64,000 bases of DNA from Bacillus sp. EB600 (GCF_024494385.1 NZ_JAEVLT010000021.1:20455-84454), one strand, 5' to 3'. Counted from the stretch's first letter, positions 1-9,945 are shown. The notes: generated from the sequence alone by a model not told the origin. Numbers and translations are program-made.

Positions 1-1
1 A

Positions 2-712
2 AAAGGGTTACTAGATCCTGGTCTCGTTAGCGGGTCAGGAGTCGGTAGCATTATGGCTAAAATGGTAGGCGGCGGCTTCGTAATATATGCTTTTATTGTA
101 GTAATGTTAATCTTTTCCTTGGTGTTAGCTATTATGACATCAATGGCAGGTTCCTCTCGTACATTATATCAGGCTTCTGTGGATGGGTGGCTTCCAAAAT
201 ATCTATCACATGTTAACCATCATGGGGCACCTACGAGAGCAATGTGGACGGATTTAATATTTAATCTAGTATTACTTACGATGTCAGATTACACGTTTGT
301 CCTTGCTCTATCAAATGTAAATTATATGATATTTAATTTTCTTAATCTAAATGCCGGTTGGATTCACCGCGTAGATCGTCCAAATTGGATTCGACCTTTT
401 AAAGTACCAAATGTGCTATTAGTAACAAATGTAGTCTTATCCTTTGTTAATATTATTTTCCTTGGAATGGGTGCTGATATTTGGGGAGCTGGTACTCTTT
501 GGGCGGGTCTAATAAGTGCCTCGTTTATTATTCCTGTGTTTCTCTACAGACATTACGTAACTGACAAGGGGAAGTTTCCTGGACGTATGCTGGATGATAT
601 GGATATGATGTATAGCACTCAACGAAAGAGGGCTGGTATTTGGCCATATGTAGCAATAGCTGCAGCGATTACAATTATTGTGTTTGTCCACAGTATTGCT
701 GTCTATAATTAA
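2..712 (+). CDS. APC-family amino acid permease, C-terminal part
   Basis: The reading frame is open from the first bases of the window, so the true start lies upstream. About 237 residues are visible, with at least five hydrophobic membrane segments. The motif SSRTLYQASVDGWLPK matches the conserved loop of amino-acid/polyamine/organocation permeases, which import amino acids by proton or sodium symport. A charged tail follows the segment ending VFLYRHY, then a last membrane helix near the end. The substrate cannot be read from this part. No terminator is obvious before the next gene. Family assignment is solid; the identity of the first codon is unknown. Confidence 0.85.
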   Translation, partial: KGLLDPGLVSGSGVGSIMAKMVGGGFVIYAFIVVMLIFSLVLAIMTSMAGSSRTLYQASVDGWLPKYLSHVNHHGAPTRAMWTDLIFNLVLLTMSDYTFVLALSNVNYMIFNFLNLNAGWIHRVDRPNWIRPFKVPNVLLVTNVVLSFVNIIFLGMGADIWGAGTLWAGLISASFIIPVFLYRHYVTDKGKFPGRMLDDMDMMYSTQRKRAGIWPYVAIAAAITIIVFVHSIAVYN

Positions 713-1163
713 TCAACGTTTATCTGTAAATGTGTATGATTAGTTTATATAATGGACATTTATCTTGCATACACAATGTTTATCAGTCAAAATAAATATT
801 TATAAACTAAAAATTAAATACAGAGAAGTTTCTAAAATATACCTTTCTTATACGAGAAGAAACCAACATAATTAACTCCTAAAAAAGTTGCTCTAAGAAT
901 TATTTGTTTTGAGATTTCAGAATTATCAATAAAATAGGAAGAGAACGTAGTGATGAGATTACAACATCATAACCTCTTCATATAACCTCCATTTTGCTGC
1001 GGATAGCCCTTACGAATGTTCGCTTGCTTCTAATACTAGATGAAGTCTATCATTTTCTATACTTACGAAAAATGAAAATGGATGTGATTCTGTAGAAAAA
1101 ACTAGAAAGTCAAAGGCATAAAATATATTAAACATATTTAATTTGAAAAGGGGAAAGTATCGT
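713..1163. other. Intergenic region before pgi
   Basis: About 450 bases with stops in all frames. It must hold the pgi promoter, but I see no clear -35/-10 pair, riboswitch or RNA gene. Confidence 0.5.
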
Positions 1164-2501
1164 ATGTCTATCTCTTTTGATTACTCAAACGCTCTGACAT
1201 TTATGAAAAAAAGTGAAGTGAATCAACTTAAGGAATTTATTCAGATAGCACATAACTGGCTCCATGAAAAAAAAGGTCCTGGATCAGATTATCTTGGGTG
1301 GGTGGATTGGCCATTGAGCTTTGATAAAGACGAATTCTCACGGATCAAACAGGTTGCTGAGAGAATCCAAAGTCATTCAGAAGCTTTAGTTGTGATCGGC
1401 ATCGGTGGATCTTATTTAGGAGCAAGAGCCACCATTGAGGCATTATCCCATAGCTTTCATAACCAAATGAGCCAGACCACACAGGTCTATTTCGCCGGAC
1501 AGAATATAAGTTCTACTTATGTTACTCATTTACTGGAGCTTTTAGAGGGAAAGGATATCTCTATTAATGTTATCTCTAAATCAGGGACAACCACTGAACC
1601 TGCCATCGCTTTTCGTATTTTTCGCAATTATATGGAGGATAAGTATGGAAAAGAGGAAGCAAGGAGACGTATTTTTATCACCACTGATGAAACGAAGGGA
1701 TCGTTAAAAAAACTTGCTGACAAAGAAGGCTACGAAACATTTGTGATTCCGGATAACATAGGCGGTCGATATTCGGTACTGACATCAGTGGCTCTCCTGC
1801 CTATTGCCACTGCAGGTCTAAACATTGACCAGATGATGTTGGGAGCGGTGGATGCCTTCTATAAATACAATAATCCGGATGTATTAACCAACGAGTGTTA
1901 TCAATACTCCGCGGTACGAAATATCCTTTATGCAAAAGGGATGGGTATAGAATTACTTGTTAACTATGAACCCTCTTTACGTTATGTATCTGAATGGTGG
2001 AAGCAACTGTTTGGTGAAAGTGAAGGGAAGAACAAAGAAGGCCTGTTTCCTGCTTCAATGGACTTCACGACGGATCTGCATTCTATGGGTCAATATGTGC
2101 AGGAAGGCAAACGCAACTTAATAGAGACTGTGCTACAAATTAACAAACCCAAAGTCGAGCTAACGTTTGAGGAAGATCCGGAAAATATCGATGGATTGAA
2201 TTTCTTGGCCGGTAAGACGATGCACGAAGTCAACAAAAAGGCCTTTGAGGGAACCTTGTTGGCGCATATGGATGGAGGGGTTCCAAACCTGTTAGTGGAA
2301 ATAGATGAAATTAACGAATATAACTTTGGAGAAATGGTATATTTTTTTCAAAAATCTTGCGCTATGAGCGCATATCTTCTAGGAGTAAATCCTTTTAATC
2401 AGCCGGGGGTCGAGGCATACAAGAAGAATATGTTTGCCTTACTTGGCAAGCCAGGATTTGAAAAAGAAAAGATAGAACTTGAGCAACTTCTGCACAAGTA
2501 A
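1164..2501 (+). CDS. pgi: Glucose-6-phosphate isomerase
   Basis: Cytoplasmic enzyme interconverting glucose 6-phosphate and fructose 6-phosphate. The 445-residue product has the usual length for Bacillus Pgi. The sugar-phosphate motif [13 protein letters not shown], the SIS-domain signature [13 protein letters not shown], the segment [11 protein letters not shown] and the catalytic-region GQYVQEG are all present. The ATG at 1164 is preferred to the upstream TTG at 1143 because AAAAGGGGAAAG precedes it by a normal distance and because family members begin at this point (SFDYSNAL). It is followed by two gnd-type genes. With hps/phi later in the window it can take part in the dissimilatory RuMP cycle as well as in glycolysis. 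Confidence 0.95.
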   Translation: MSISFDYSNALTFMKKSEVNQLKEFIQIAHNWLHEKKGPGSDYLGWVDWPLSFDKDEFSRIKQVAERIQSHSEALVVIGIGGSYLGARATIEALSHSFHNQMSQTTQVYFAGQNISSTYVTHLLELLEGKDISINVISKSGTTTEPAIAFRIFRNYMEDKYGKEEARRRIFITTDETKGSLKKLADKEGYETFVIPDNIGGRYSVLTSVALLPIATAGLNIDQMMLGAVDAFYKYNNPDVLTNECYQYSAVRNILYAKGMGIELLVNYEPSLRYVSEWWKQLFGESEGKNKEGLFPASMDFTTDLHSMGQYVQEGKRNLIETVLQINKPKVELTFEEDPENIDGLNFLAGKTMHEVNKKAFEGTLLAHMDGGVPNLLVEIDEINEYNFGEMVYFFQKSCAMSAYLLGVNPFNQPGVEAYKKNMFALLGKPGFEKEKIELEQLLHK

Positions 2502-2562
2502 ATTGTAATGAATGACAATTTTCAAACTAATTTCTAAAATGACGAAGGGATGAATGATAATC

Positions 2563-2907
2563 ATGGCAAAACAACAAATTGGTGTAATTGGTTTAGCATC
2601 TTTGGGAAAAGATCTCGCATTAAATATAGAGTGTCGCGGTTATACTGTATCCGTTTATAGTCATTCCACTAACAAAACTAAAGAATTTATTAACAACGAA
2701 GCGAAGGGGAAAAGTGTTGTGGGAACGTTCAGTATTAGAGAGTTTGTCCATTCATTAAAAGAGCCTCGTAATATTTTGGTAATGGTAAAAAAGGGAAAAC
2801 CAACAAATTTAATAATTAATTCGCTAAAGCCGTTTCTTCAAAAAGGTGACATAGTCATCGATGGAGGACTTACATTTTTTCAGGATGCTTTCCCCTTAAA
2901 TAAATAG
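2563..2907 (+). pseudogene. 6-phosphogluconate dehydrogenase N-terminal fragment
   Basis: Encodes about 114 residues aligning with the NADP-binding Rossmann half of the intact Gnd encoded just downstream, and ends at a stop where the intact protein continues after [10 protein letters not shown]. The nucleotide-binding loop has drifted: GLASLGKDL replaces GLAVMGKNL and SHSTNKT replaces NRSSDKT. The catalytic and dimerisation domains are absent. AAGGGATG precedes the ATG at 2563. It looks like the remains of a tandem gnd duplication. A shortened functional protein is possible but unlikely, because the substrate site is missing. Confidence 0.85.
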
Positions 2908-3012
2908 TAACGAGTCTTATGAAATTGACTTAAGAAAAGGTGATTTGAAAAAAATTCCATATCCGTATTTTTATAAAAGTATTTTTAAATTGAAAAGAAA
3001 GAGGAGATTTTT

Positions 3013-4428
3013 ATGGTAAAGCAACAAATTGGTGTAATCGGTTTAGCAGTAATGGGGAAAAATCTCACATTAAATATAGAAAGTCGCGGTTATTCGGTTT
3101 CTGTTTTTAACCGTTCCTCCGATAAAACTGAGGATTTTTTAAACAAAGAAGCAGTAGGAAGAAGGATTGTTGGTACATACAGTATCAAAGAATTTGTTAA
3201 TTCATTAGAAAGTCCTCGAAAAATATTATTAATGGTTAAAGCAGGAACACCAACAGATGCAACAATTGACTCGTTGAAACCTTACCTTGATAAAGGGGAC
3301 ATTCTTATCGATGGTGGAAATACATTTTTCCAAGATACCATAAGACGCAATAAACAATTAAACGAGATGGGTATCCATCTTATAGGTACTGGTATTTCCG
3401 GTGGGGAAGAAGGGGCATTAAAAGGTCCTTCTATTATGCCGGGTGGTCAGAAAGAGGCATACACAATGGTACAGCCAATTTTAGAAGCAATTTCAGCGAA
3501 AGTTGAAGGTGATTCCTGTTGTACATTTATCGGTCCTAACGGGGCCGGCCATTATGTAAAGATGGTGCATAACGGCATCGAATACGGTGATATGCAACTA
3601 ATATCAGAAGCTTATTATATTTTGAAAAGTATACTTGGTTTAAGTGCGTACGAACTTCATGAGGTCTTTCAAGAATGGAACAAAGGCGAATTAGATAGTT
3701 ACTTAATACAGATTACAGCAGATATCTTAACAAAGATAGATCAACAAACAGGTAAACCACTTGTGGACGTGATTTTAGATACAGCGGGTCAAAAGGGAAC
3801 GGGTAAATGGACGAGCCAAAGTGCCCTAGATTTAGGTGTTCCACTTCCAATAATTACAGAATCCGTTTTTGCCCGTTTTATTTCTGCAATGAAAGAAGAG
3901 CGAGTCAAGGCGAGTAAGATTTTACAAGGACCTAACAACAATAAGTTCGAAGGTAATAAAGAAGGGTTAATTGAAGCAGTTCGTAAAGCTCTTTATATGA
4001 GTAAAATTTGTTCATATGCACAAGGCTTTGCACAAATGCGTTCTGCATCTGAAGAGTATAACTGGAACCTTCGTTATGGCGATATTGCGATGATTTTCCG
4101 TGGAGGTTGTATTATTCGTGCACAATTCTTACAAAAAATTAAGGAAGCCTATGATCGAGATCCGAACCTACCTAATTTATTATTAGATTCTTATTTTAAA
4201 GAAATCGTGGGTAGTTATCAATATGCATTACGTCAAGTACTCACTGTAGCAATAGAAAGGGGTATTGCAGTACCGGTATTTTCAAGCTCATTGGCTTACT
4301 ATGACAGCTACCGTACAGAAACTTTACCTGCAAACTTATTGCAGGCACAACGAGATTATTTTGGTGCACACACATATCAACGTGTGGATATGGAGGGTGT
4401 TTTCCATACTGAATGGTTTCAAAAGTAA
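3013..4428 (+). CDS. gnd: 6-phosphogluconate dehydrogenase, decarboxylating
   Basis: Converts 6-phosphogluconate to ribulose 5-phosphate and CO2 with NADP+, the last oxidative step of the pentose phosphate pathway. In RuMP organisms this step also regenerates the formaldehyde acceptor. The 471 residues are full length. Visible signatures are the dinucleotide loop [16 protein letters not shown], the [16 protein letters not shown] loop and the catalytic region [16 protein letters not shown] with its Lys and Glu. AGAGGAG lies seven bases before the ATG. It follows pgi and a truncated sister copy, forming a sugar-phosphate cluster. No adjacent zwf is visible. Confidence 0.96.
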   Translation: MVKQQIGVIGLAVMGKNLTLNIESRGYSVSVFNRSSDKTEDFLNKEAVGRRIVGTYSIKEFVNSLESPRKILLMVKAGTPTDATIDSLKPYLDKGDILIDGGNTFFQDTIRRNKQLNEMGIHLIGTGISGGEEGALKGPSIMPGGQKEAYTMVQPILEAISAKVEGDSCCTFIGPNGAGHYVKMVHNGIEYGDMQLISEAYYILKSILGLSAYELHEVFQEWNKGELDSYLIQITADILTKIDQQTGKPLVDVILDTAGQKGTGKWTSQSALDLGVPLPIITESVFARFISAMKEERVKASKILQGPNNNKFEGNKEGLIEAVRKALYMSKICSYAQGFAQMRSASEEYNWNLRYGDIAMIFRGGCIIRAQFLQKIKEAYDRDPNLPNLLLDSYFKEIVGSYQYALRQVLTVAIERGIAVPVFSSSLAYYDSYRTETLPANLLQAQRDYFGAHTYQRVDMEGVFHTEWFQK

Positions 4429-4589
4429 TGACACCCAACTTGCTGACTCAAATTGACACTGGAGTCTAAGACGAATAAACACGCTGTTATACCAGAAGGC
4501 AAGTAAACTAGCTAGGTGGTATCGAGAACAATTAAATGGACCTCTAGAATCAGTATGATCTCGCCAATTTTAATAAAAATGATTTTTTA

Positions 4590-4625
4590 GGAGAGTCATC
4601 AATATATATGGGTCGATGACTCTCC
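4590..4625. repeat. Perfect dyad upstream of hemA
   Basis: GGAGAGTCATC at 4590-4600 pairs perfectly with GATGACTCTCC at 4615-4625 around a 14-base loop. No T-run follows on either strand, so a standard intrinsic terminator is not indicated. It could be an operator or a leader hairpin. The remainder of the interval 4429-4745 shows no gene. Confidence 0.5.
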
Positions 4626-4745
4626 CCATTATTAAGGATTTGTAAACCAAAATTCCATTTGTGACGGATTATGATTTTCATCGATTGACGTCCAATACCA
4701 AATAAAACTGAGTTTATCTATTTAGAGAATATTGGAGTGATAAAT

Positions 4746-6080
4746 ATGAACATCATAGTAACTGGATTAAACTATAAAACAGCCTCTGTTCAAATCCGGG
4801 AGCGTTTTGCTTTCAATAAAAAAATGCTATTGAGAGCTATTCAAACGTTGCAATCTCGAAATGGTATACAAGAGTGTGTAATAGTTGGTACATGTAACCG
4901 TACAGAAATTTATAGTGTTGTTGATCAAATAAATACCGGAAGGAATAGTATAATAGCCTTTCTAGCTAAGTGGTTTAATACGGAAGAATCTGAACTTGAA
5001 AATATAATATATGTTAAAGAAAACGATGAAGCAATTCGTCATCTTTTTCGTGTGACATGTGGGCTTGATTCATTGGTTATAGGTGAGACACAAATATTAG
5101 GTCAGGTAAAAGATGCTTTCATCCAAAGTCTACAATTAAAAGCAACTGATAAAATATTTAATAGATTATTTAAGCAGTCAATTACATTGGCAAAATATGT
5201 TCATACCAATACCGAAATAGGTCAACAGCCCGTGTCTGTAAGTTATGCAGCTGTTGAACTAGGAAAGAAAATATTGAATAATATTTCTGACAAGACAGTT
5301 GTTATACTTGGTGCAGGTAAAATAAGTGAATTAACTGCAAAACACCTTTATTCAAACGGGGTGGAAAAAATCCTTGTAGTGAACCGAACATATGGTCATG
5401 CCATGGAATTAGCTGAAAGATTTAACGGAGTGGCTTTAGGTTTAGATCAGATCTCATCAGCGTTGATTGATGCTGACATTGTTATTAGTTCAATAGATAC
5501 AGCCGGACACATTATTAAAAAGCAACAAATTCAAGCTATTATTGAGGAAAGAAAGCAACCATTATTTATGATTGATATTGCAGTACCTAGAAATATTGAT
5601 CCGGAAATAGGCTTTATGGATAACGTTTTCTTGTACGATATTGACGATTTGGAAAGTATCGTTAAGGTGAATCTTCAAGATCGTGCTAGAGAAGCACGTA
5701 AAATAGAGGTATTTATAAAAAAAGAGGTAGAGACATTTAAGATGTGGTTAGATACTCTTGAGGTAATTCCTTTAATATCTAGAGTACGAAAAAGGTCTAT
5801 GATGATTCAAGAAGAAGTTGTATTTCAAATAGAAAATAAATTACCTAATTTAACGGAACATGATCTTAAGGTTATTAGAAAATATTCAAAATCAATCGTA
5901 AATCAGATCCTTCATGAACCACTCATAAATATGAAACATTTGGTGGTGGATAACTTAAACAAAACTGAAATGTTAGACATTTTCACTCAATTGTTTTCCC
6001 TCGAAAATGAAAGGGAAAATCAAAGCCATGAACCATCAGTAACAAACCTGGAAATCACCTTAAATAAAACACCTGTTTAA
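4746..6080 (+). CDS. hemA: Glutamyl-tRNA reductase
   Basis: Reduces the glutamate on glutamyl-tRNA(Glu) to glutamate-1-semialdehyde with NADPH, the first committed step of C5-pathway haem synthesis. It has 444 residues. The catalytic cysteine is Cys50 in VGTCNRTEIYSV; the ETQILGQVKDAF motif, an NADPH-binding VVILGAGKISELTAKHL and a C-terminal helical dimerisation region are present. The start at 4746 follows GGAGTG by a good distance; the upstream GTG at 4737 overlaps that site. In Bacillus hemA normally heads hemAXCDBL, but here no other hem gene follows. Instead a PerR-like regulator gene comes next. It may be a second hemA copy under separate control. Confidence 0.95.
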   Translation: MNIIVTGLNYKTASVQIRERFAFNKKMLLRAIQTLQSRNGIQECVIVGTCNRTEIYSVVDQINTGRNSIIAFLAKWFNTEESELENIIYVKENDEAIRHLFRVTCGLDSLVIGETQILGQVKDAFIQSLQLKATDKIFNRLFKQSITLAKYVHTNTEIGQQPVSVSYAAVELGKKILNNISDKTVVILGAGKISELTAKHLYSNGVEKILVVNRTYGHAMELAERFNGVALGLDQISSALIDADIVISSIDTAGHIIKKQQIQAIIEERKQPLFMIDIAVPRNIDPEIGFMDNVFLYDIDDLESIVKVNLQDRAREARKIEVFIKKEVETFKMWLDTLEVIPLISRVRKRSMMIQEEVVFQIENKLPNLTEHDLKVIRKYSKSIVNQILHEPLINMKHLVVDNLNKTEMLDIFTQLFSLENERENQSHEPSVTNLEITLNKTPV

Positions 6081-6256
6081 TTACTTGCGAAAATATAATA
6101 ATAGATTTAACAAAACGAATATTTTTATTATTAGAAATCTGCGGTGTCTATTATCAGTATATTTTCCATAAAATATTTCTGAATTATAAAACTAGTCACT
6201 ATGAGATGTTCTTTAATACTATAGTGTTCGAAAAAAATATAAATGGGGTACTGAAT

Positions 6257-6679
6257 ATGTATCAACAACGTTTTAAGCAAGGATTTGACATATTACAAAA
6301 AAAAGGTGTAAGGATGACGTCCCAGCGATTGGCAATTTTGGACTATATATCTAGCTCTGAATCACATCCAACAGTAGATAAAATTTGTAAGGACTTACAG
6401 AGTTTATTACCTAGTTTAACGATTGCCACCATCTATAATAATTTAAAGTGTTTTAAGAAATATGGTCTTATAAATGAATTGTACTTTGGGGAAGCAGCTA
6501 GTCGCTATGAATGGGTAACTTCCTTTCATTACCATGTTATATGTAACTCGTGTGGAAAAATAACGGATTTTTATTATCCAAAATTAATGGAAGTAGAAGA
6601 ATTCGCTCAAAGTAAAACAGGATTTAATGTAACTCATCATTTTTTTGAAATAAAAGGATTATGCTCCGAATGCAAATAA
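6257..6679 (+). CDS. Fur-family metalloregulator, PerR-like
   Basis: A 140-residue winged-helix repressor whose numbering matches Bacillus subtilis PerR. Structural zinc cysteines are Cys96, Cys99, Cys136 and Cys139. The regulatory metal ligands His37, His91, His93 and Asp104 are present, but position 85, normally Asp in PerR, is Glu (SRYEWV). PerR senses peroxide by metal-catalysed histidine oxidation and represses genes including hemA. The neighbouring hemA fits that role. The ATG at 6257 follows GGGG by eight bases; the upstream in-frame ATG at 6206 would add 17 residues without a site. It is most likely a PerR paralogue; altered metal or peroxide response is an inference. Confidence 0.88.
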   Translation: MYQQRFKQGFDILQKKGVRMTSQRLAILDYISSSESHPTVDKICKDLQSLLPSLTIATIYNNLKCFKKYGLINELYFGEAASRYEWVTSFHYHVICNSCGKITDFYYPKLMEVEEFAQSKTGFNVTHHFFEIKGLCSECK

Positions 6680-7648
6680 AAAAAGGTGCCCGTACTTTTA
6701 ACGGCTCTTTTGGGGGGGCATTTTCAAAAAAGTCACCCGAAATCGAAACTGTTTTAATAAATAAAAAGCAAAAAAAATCTAACTGGTTCACCTCAGAGTT
6801 CCAAACAATCACATTGCATATAAAAACACATGGCTTTTCAAAATGGAGAAATCACCATGTGTTTTTGTTGATATATCAATGTTCTCTCTATATTTCATTA
6901 TATCTCATAATATATAAATCAAGTCTTTGGTTAATTTCTATGACTCCTTGATTGGAAAAAAACTTTTCAGAAGCACTTTTAAATAATATTAAGTAACTCT
7001 ACTCTATTGATTCTTTAAGCTCGTTGGGAGCCAATAGATTTAAAAACACGACTTACATCCCTATGGATCTTCCACTCGGATTATTCAAAGTCATTATTCT
7101 TTTATTTTGGATATAAACAAATAGGGAAACGTTTGCGATCTCAATAGTTTTTAGTATTTTGTTCTTTCTATTTTTACACTGATGTTTGTCTTCTGTTTTT
7201 TGATTTCAATTGTGTGGTCGTCGTACTAATTCGTGGAATTTTTGTGTATTATTCTTTGTTCTCTTGGTTAGTAGTAGATCGGTACAAAGGGACAAGTCTT
7301 TACTTTCAAATATTTTAATAATGTTTTTAACATATATATCGTTCTATCTTATGTCATATGTTTTATCTTTATTTTCGTTGACAAAACCATCATCACTATT
7401 AAATTAAACATAGAAATTCAGCGTCTTTTCGATTTAATTCCCTGATTTGCACACGAGTTTTTGCTTCTTCTTGACGAGTTTCTTCTATTTTATTTAAATA
7501 GCAGTTTCCCTATCTTAACCAACATCTCTTTCGGAAATCTGTCTAGTAAGAATCATCCTTTGAATTGGAATTGGACAGGAAACCACTCGTTCATTCATTA
7601 TAAATGATTTTTTTGTATGCATTAAACATCGGGATTATTTAGAGTAAA
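6680..7648. other. Gene-free interval
   Basis: Nearly 1 kb of AT-rich sequence. Short frames at about 6661-6951 and 7210-7407 lack ribosome binding sites and resemble no family. A weak GGTGCCC/GGGGGCA pairing just after the PerR-like gene could be its terminator. I see nothing else. Confidence 0.5.
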
Positions 7649-7939
7649 TTAATGCAACATTGAACATTTGTTGCTTATTATTTGTCCACTACTTGTAAAA
7701 GTTCCCTCCTGAAAGGTCAAATTCTTCATTGTTTTTACAAATTGACGAAAAGGTCCCTCTGTTTTATTTCCCTCCTCAAACAAGATTTGCTGGTATTTAT
7801 TTAAAAACATATCCAATTCTTGGCTACATCTAACTGTTTTTTCACTTGCATAGCCTCTAACTTCAGCACTTTTAATCATTTCTTTACGTGTAGCGTCAAT
7901 CTTTGCAAGTAACTCTGACTTTAAAACCTCAATTTTCAT
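7649..7939 (-). CDS. Spo0E-family aspartyl-phosphate phosphatase
   Basis: A 96-residue helical protein. Residues around CSQELDMFLNKYQ carry the SQELD signature of the Spo0E/YnzD/YisI family, small phosphatases that dephosphorylate Spo0A~P and delay sporulation. An upstream helix (KIDATRKEMIK) completes the two-helix hairpin. The start at 7939 is chosen because GGAGGAG lies just upstream; an ORF extension to 7999 would lack a site. The C-terminal tail of about 45 residues is longer than in most members and is not recognised. It is alone between an empty interval and the aldolase paralogue. Family assignment rests on the motif. Confidence 0.8.
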   Translation of the reverse strand: MKIEVLKSELLAKIDATRKEMIKSAEVRGYASEKTVRCSQELDMFLNKYQQILFEEGNKTEGPFRQFVKTMKNLTFQEGTFTSSGQIISNKCSMLH

Positions 7940-8205
7940 CTTTTTTCTCCTCCATATCATATGGGAAATTTGATCAAAGACATGACCATGAAAAATCAAA
8001 CTGGAAAACGAATAAATTAAATTTTATTTAAATCATTGTTTATCACACCAAAGAATAAGTAAATGACTGACTTATACATTAATTACGAGAAATTATAACA
8101 ATGACAATCTGAGAAAAGTTTATCTCAGAAAAAAAATTGTTTGTTAACTAATGAATTTTAAAATAATGAAATGTCTACTTTTTTATCAATCGCATTTTAC
8201 CTATT

Positions 8206-9096
8206 TTATCTATATAAGATCTCATGCCTTAATTGGGCTCTACCTGATGAACCAAATTCACGCATTTTACCTTTGACTGTATGTTTAATCGCTTCACGAG
8301 CATGTGCAAGAAACTTATGAGGAACGTATTCATTTGGTCTCGTTTCTAATATTTCCCTAACAGCTTTAGCAGCAGAAATCTGTCTCTCTGTACAAGTGTT
8401 AATTTTTGCTGAACCAAACAAAATTGCTTTTTGAATATCCTTTAATGGAATACTTGATCCATCGTGAAGAACAAGTGGAACACCTGTTAATTCCATTATT
8501 TCTTTCATCTGATGAAATCCAAGATTAGGTTTCACATTTGTTGAACCGTGTACAGGACCTAATGCGGGTGCAAAGCAGTCTACTCTTGTTTCGCGAACCA
8601 ATTGTTCACATTGAGCAGGGATCGCATGCATAGGTTCAACATCTTCAAAGTTTCGATCGTCTTCTTGTCCAACGATACAACCAAGCTCAGCCTCTACAGA
8701 TATACCAACAGAATGTGCTATTTCTACTACACGTTTTGTTATTTCAATATTTTTTTCTAGTGGATAATGAGATCCATCGATCATAACTGAAGTAAACCCA
8801 GCATGGATAGCGTGCACACATTTTTCTAGACTTGAACCACGGTCAAGATGAATGGCAGCTGGTACGGTTATTTTATACTCCTCCATTAACGCTACAACCA
8901 TTTGGACAGTGGACTTAAACCCCCGCATGTAACGAGCAGCACCTTCAGTAACTCCGAGAATAACGGGGGACTTCTCTTCCTGCGCAGCTTGTAAAACTGC
9001 CTGGATAGACTCAAGATTATTGATATTAAACTGTCCAACCGCATACTTATGTTCTTTTCCCTGAATTAACATTTCCTTCATCGAAACTAACGGCAT
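8206..9096 (-). CDS. Class II fructose-bisphosphate aldolase paralogue with altered zinc site
   Basis: A 296-residue TIM-barrel protein that aligns along its length with Bacillus FbaA, starting [10 protein letters not shown] and ending [16 protein letters not shown]. FbaA cleaves fructose 1,6-bisphosphate using zinc held by three histidines. Here the first ligand is lost: HLDHG is HLDRG (Asp85 kept, Arg86 instead of His). The other two histidines remain (VHG at 183; LVLH at 211), but HGGTG reads HDGSS and the phosphate-binding INVNTENQ reads [16 protein letters not shown] precedes the ATG at 9096. It is probably not a normal aldolase; a new activity or loss of function are both possible. Confidence 0.88.
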   Translation of the reverse strand: MPLVSMKEMLIQGKEHKYAVGQFNINNLESIQAVLQAAQEEKSPVILGVTEGAARYMRGFKSTVQMVVALMEEYKITVPAAIHLDRGSSLEKCVHAIHAGFTSVMIDGSHYPLEKNIEITKRVVEIAHSVGISVEAELGCIVGQEDDRNFEDVEPMHAIPAQCEQLVRETRVDCFAPALGPVHGSTNVKPNLGFHQMKEIMELTGVPLVLHDGSSIPLKDIQKAILFGSAKINTCTERQISAAKAVREILETRPNEYVPHKFLAHAREAIKHTVKGKMREFGSSGRAQLRHEILYR

Positions 9097-9431
9097 TTCC
9101 ATTCTCCTTTCTAAAGTGTAGAAGAAAATGTTTACTTTAAACTTTCTTTTCTTTTTAACTCCCTTCAAGATAATCCAACTGACAAATCAGCGACTTGCCC
9201 TTAGATTTCTGTAGCAATAGCACAGTTTATATCACCATCAGGAAATAACTCAACCCTAGCTTCCACATGAGCCTAATTGATAAAAACGATTGAGACTACT
9301 AACAACACTGGTTTTTAATTCACTAATTAGGGCTCCTCCAGTGTCCCATATACCTATACAAGGCTATACTATCTTTTGTACTTGTTTCCACCTATACAGA
9401 TCCAATTATAATGCGTATAATATAAAATTAT

Positions 9432-9476
9432 AAGTATGTATTTTAAAAGCATATAGTATCAAAAAGTATACTATTA
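9432..9476 (+). promoter_or_regulatory. HxlR-type 45-nt box A (upstream of hxlR copy 1)
   Basis: First of five ungapped 45-nt elements in the window. They share a start near AAGTATGCAC, a centre CATATAGTAT and an end TATACTATTA. This copy starts AAGTATGTAT and contains the inverted pair ATAGTAT/ATACTAT eight bases apart. It lies 105 bp upstream of box B, and flanking bases (TATAATGCG) are repeated too, so the whole promoter-proximal unit is duplicated. HxlR binding is inferred from its placement before hxlR and hps genes only. Confidence 0.7.
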
Positions 9477-9536
9477 ACCTATTCAACTGTATAATCTTTT
9501 ATTTATTCAAGTATAATGCGCAAAATATAAACTCGT

Positions 9537-9581
9537 AAGTATGCACTTTATGATCATATAGTATTAAGAATTATACTGTAA
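9537..9581 (+). promoter_or_regulatory. HxlR-type 45-nt box B (at hxlR copy 1)
   Basis: Second tandem copy of the 45-nt element, ending 25 bases before the hxlR start. Its TATACT end sits where a -10 box would be, which would suit autorepression or autoregulation. It reads in the same direction as the gene. Confidence 0.7.
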
Positions 9582-9606
9582 ATCTACTTTACATGGAGGG
9601 GAAAAA

Positions 9607-9945
9607 ATGAGACACATTATTGATAAGACATTTAACTGTGAAAAAGAATTGTCACTCGCTGTAATTGGAGGGAAATGGAAAATGCTTATTTTATGGCATC
9701 TAGGTAAAGAGGGAACCAAACGATTTAACGAACTGAAGTCCCTTATGCCAGGTATTACCCAAAGAATGCTCGTTAATCAACTAAGAGAGCTAGAAGAAGA
9801 CCTCATTGTCCATCGTGAAGTCTACCCAGTTGTACCACCAAAAGTGGAATATTCACTGACCGAGCATGGGGAAAGTCTGATGCCAATTCTTGAGTCTATG
9901 TATCAATGGGGGAAAAATTATATGGAAACGGTTTTAAAAAACTAA
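9607..9945 (+). CDS. hxlR: HxlR-family regulator, copy 1
   Basis: A 112-residue winged-helix DNA-binding protein. In Bacillus subtilis HxlR senses formaldehyde through Cys11 and Lys13 and activates hxlAB. Both residues are conserved here in FNCEKELS (Cys11, Lys13), followed by [13 protein letters not shown] and the wing region [20 protein letters not shown] precedes the ATG. Two tandem 45-nt boxes lie upstream. No hps or phi gene is adjacent; the likely targets lie about 43-47 kb away in the same window, beside a second hxlR. Which hxlR controls which hps cannot be told from sequence. Confidence 0.88.
   Translation: MRHIIDKTFNCEKELSLAVIGGKWKMLILWHLGKEGTKRFNELKSLMPGITQRMLVNQLRELEEDLIVHREVYPVVPPKVEYSLTEHGESLMPILESMYQWGKNYMETVLKN

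Noticed and set aside
6081..6256. Possible PerR box upstream of the PerR-like gene
   Set aside because: TTATTATTAGAAA-like stretches are too weak a match in such AT-rich DNA.
7210..7407. 65-residue hydrophobic frame in the interval after the PerR-like gene
   Set aside because: No ribosome binding site, low-complexity membrane-like sequence from AT-rich DNA, no family resemblance.
9432..9581. Tandem 45-nt repeats considered as a short CRISPR array
   Set aside because: Only two units 105 bp apart, the repeats are imperfect, no cas genes, and the same element occurs singly at other promoters.
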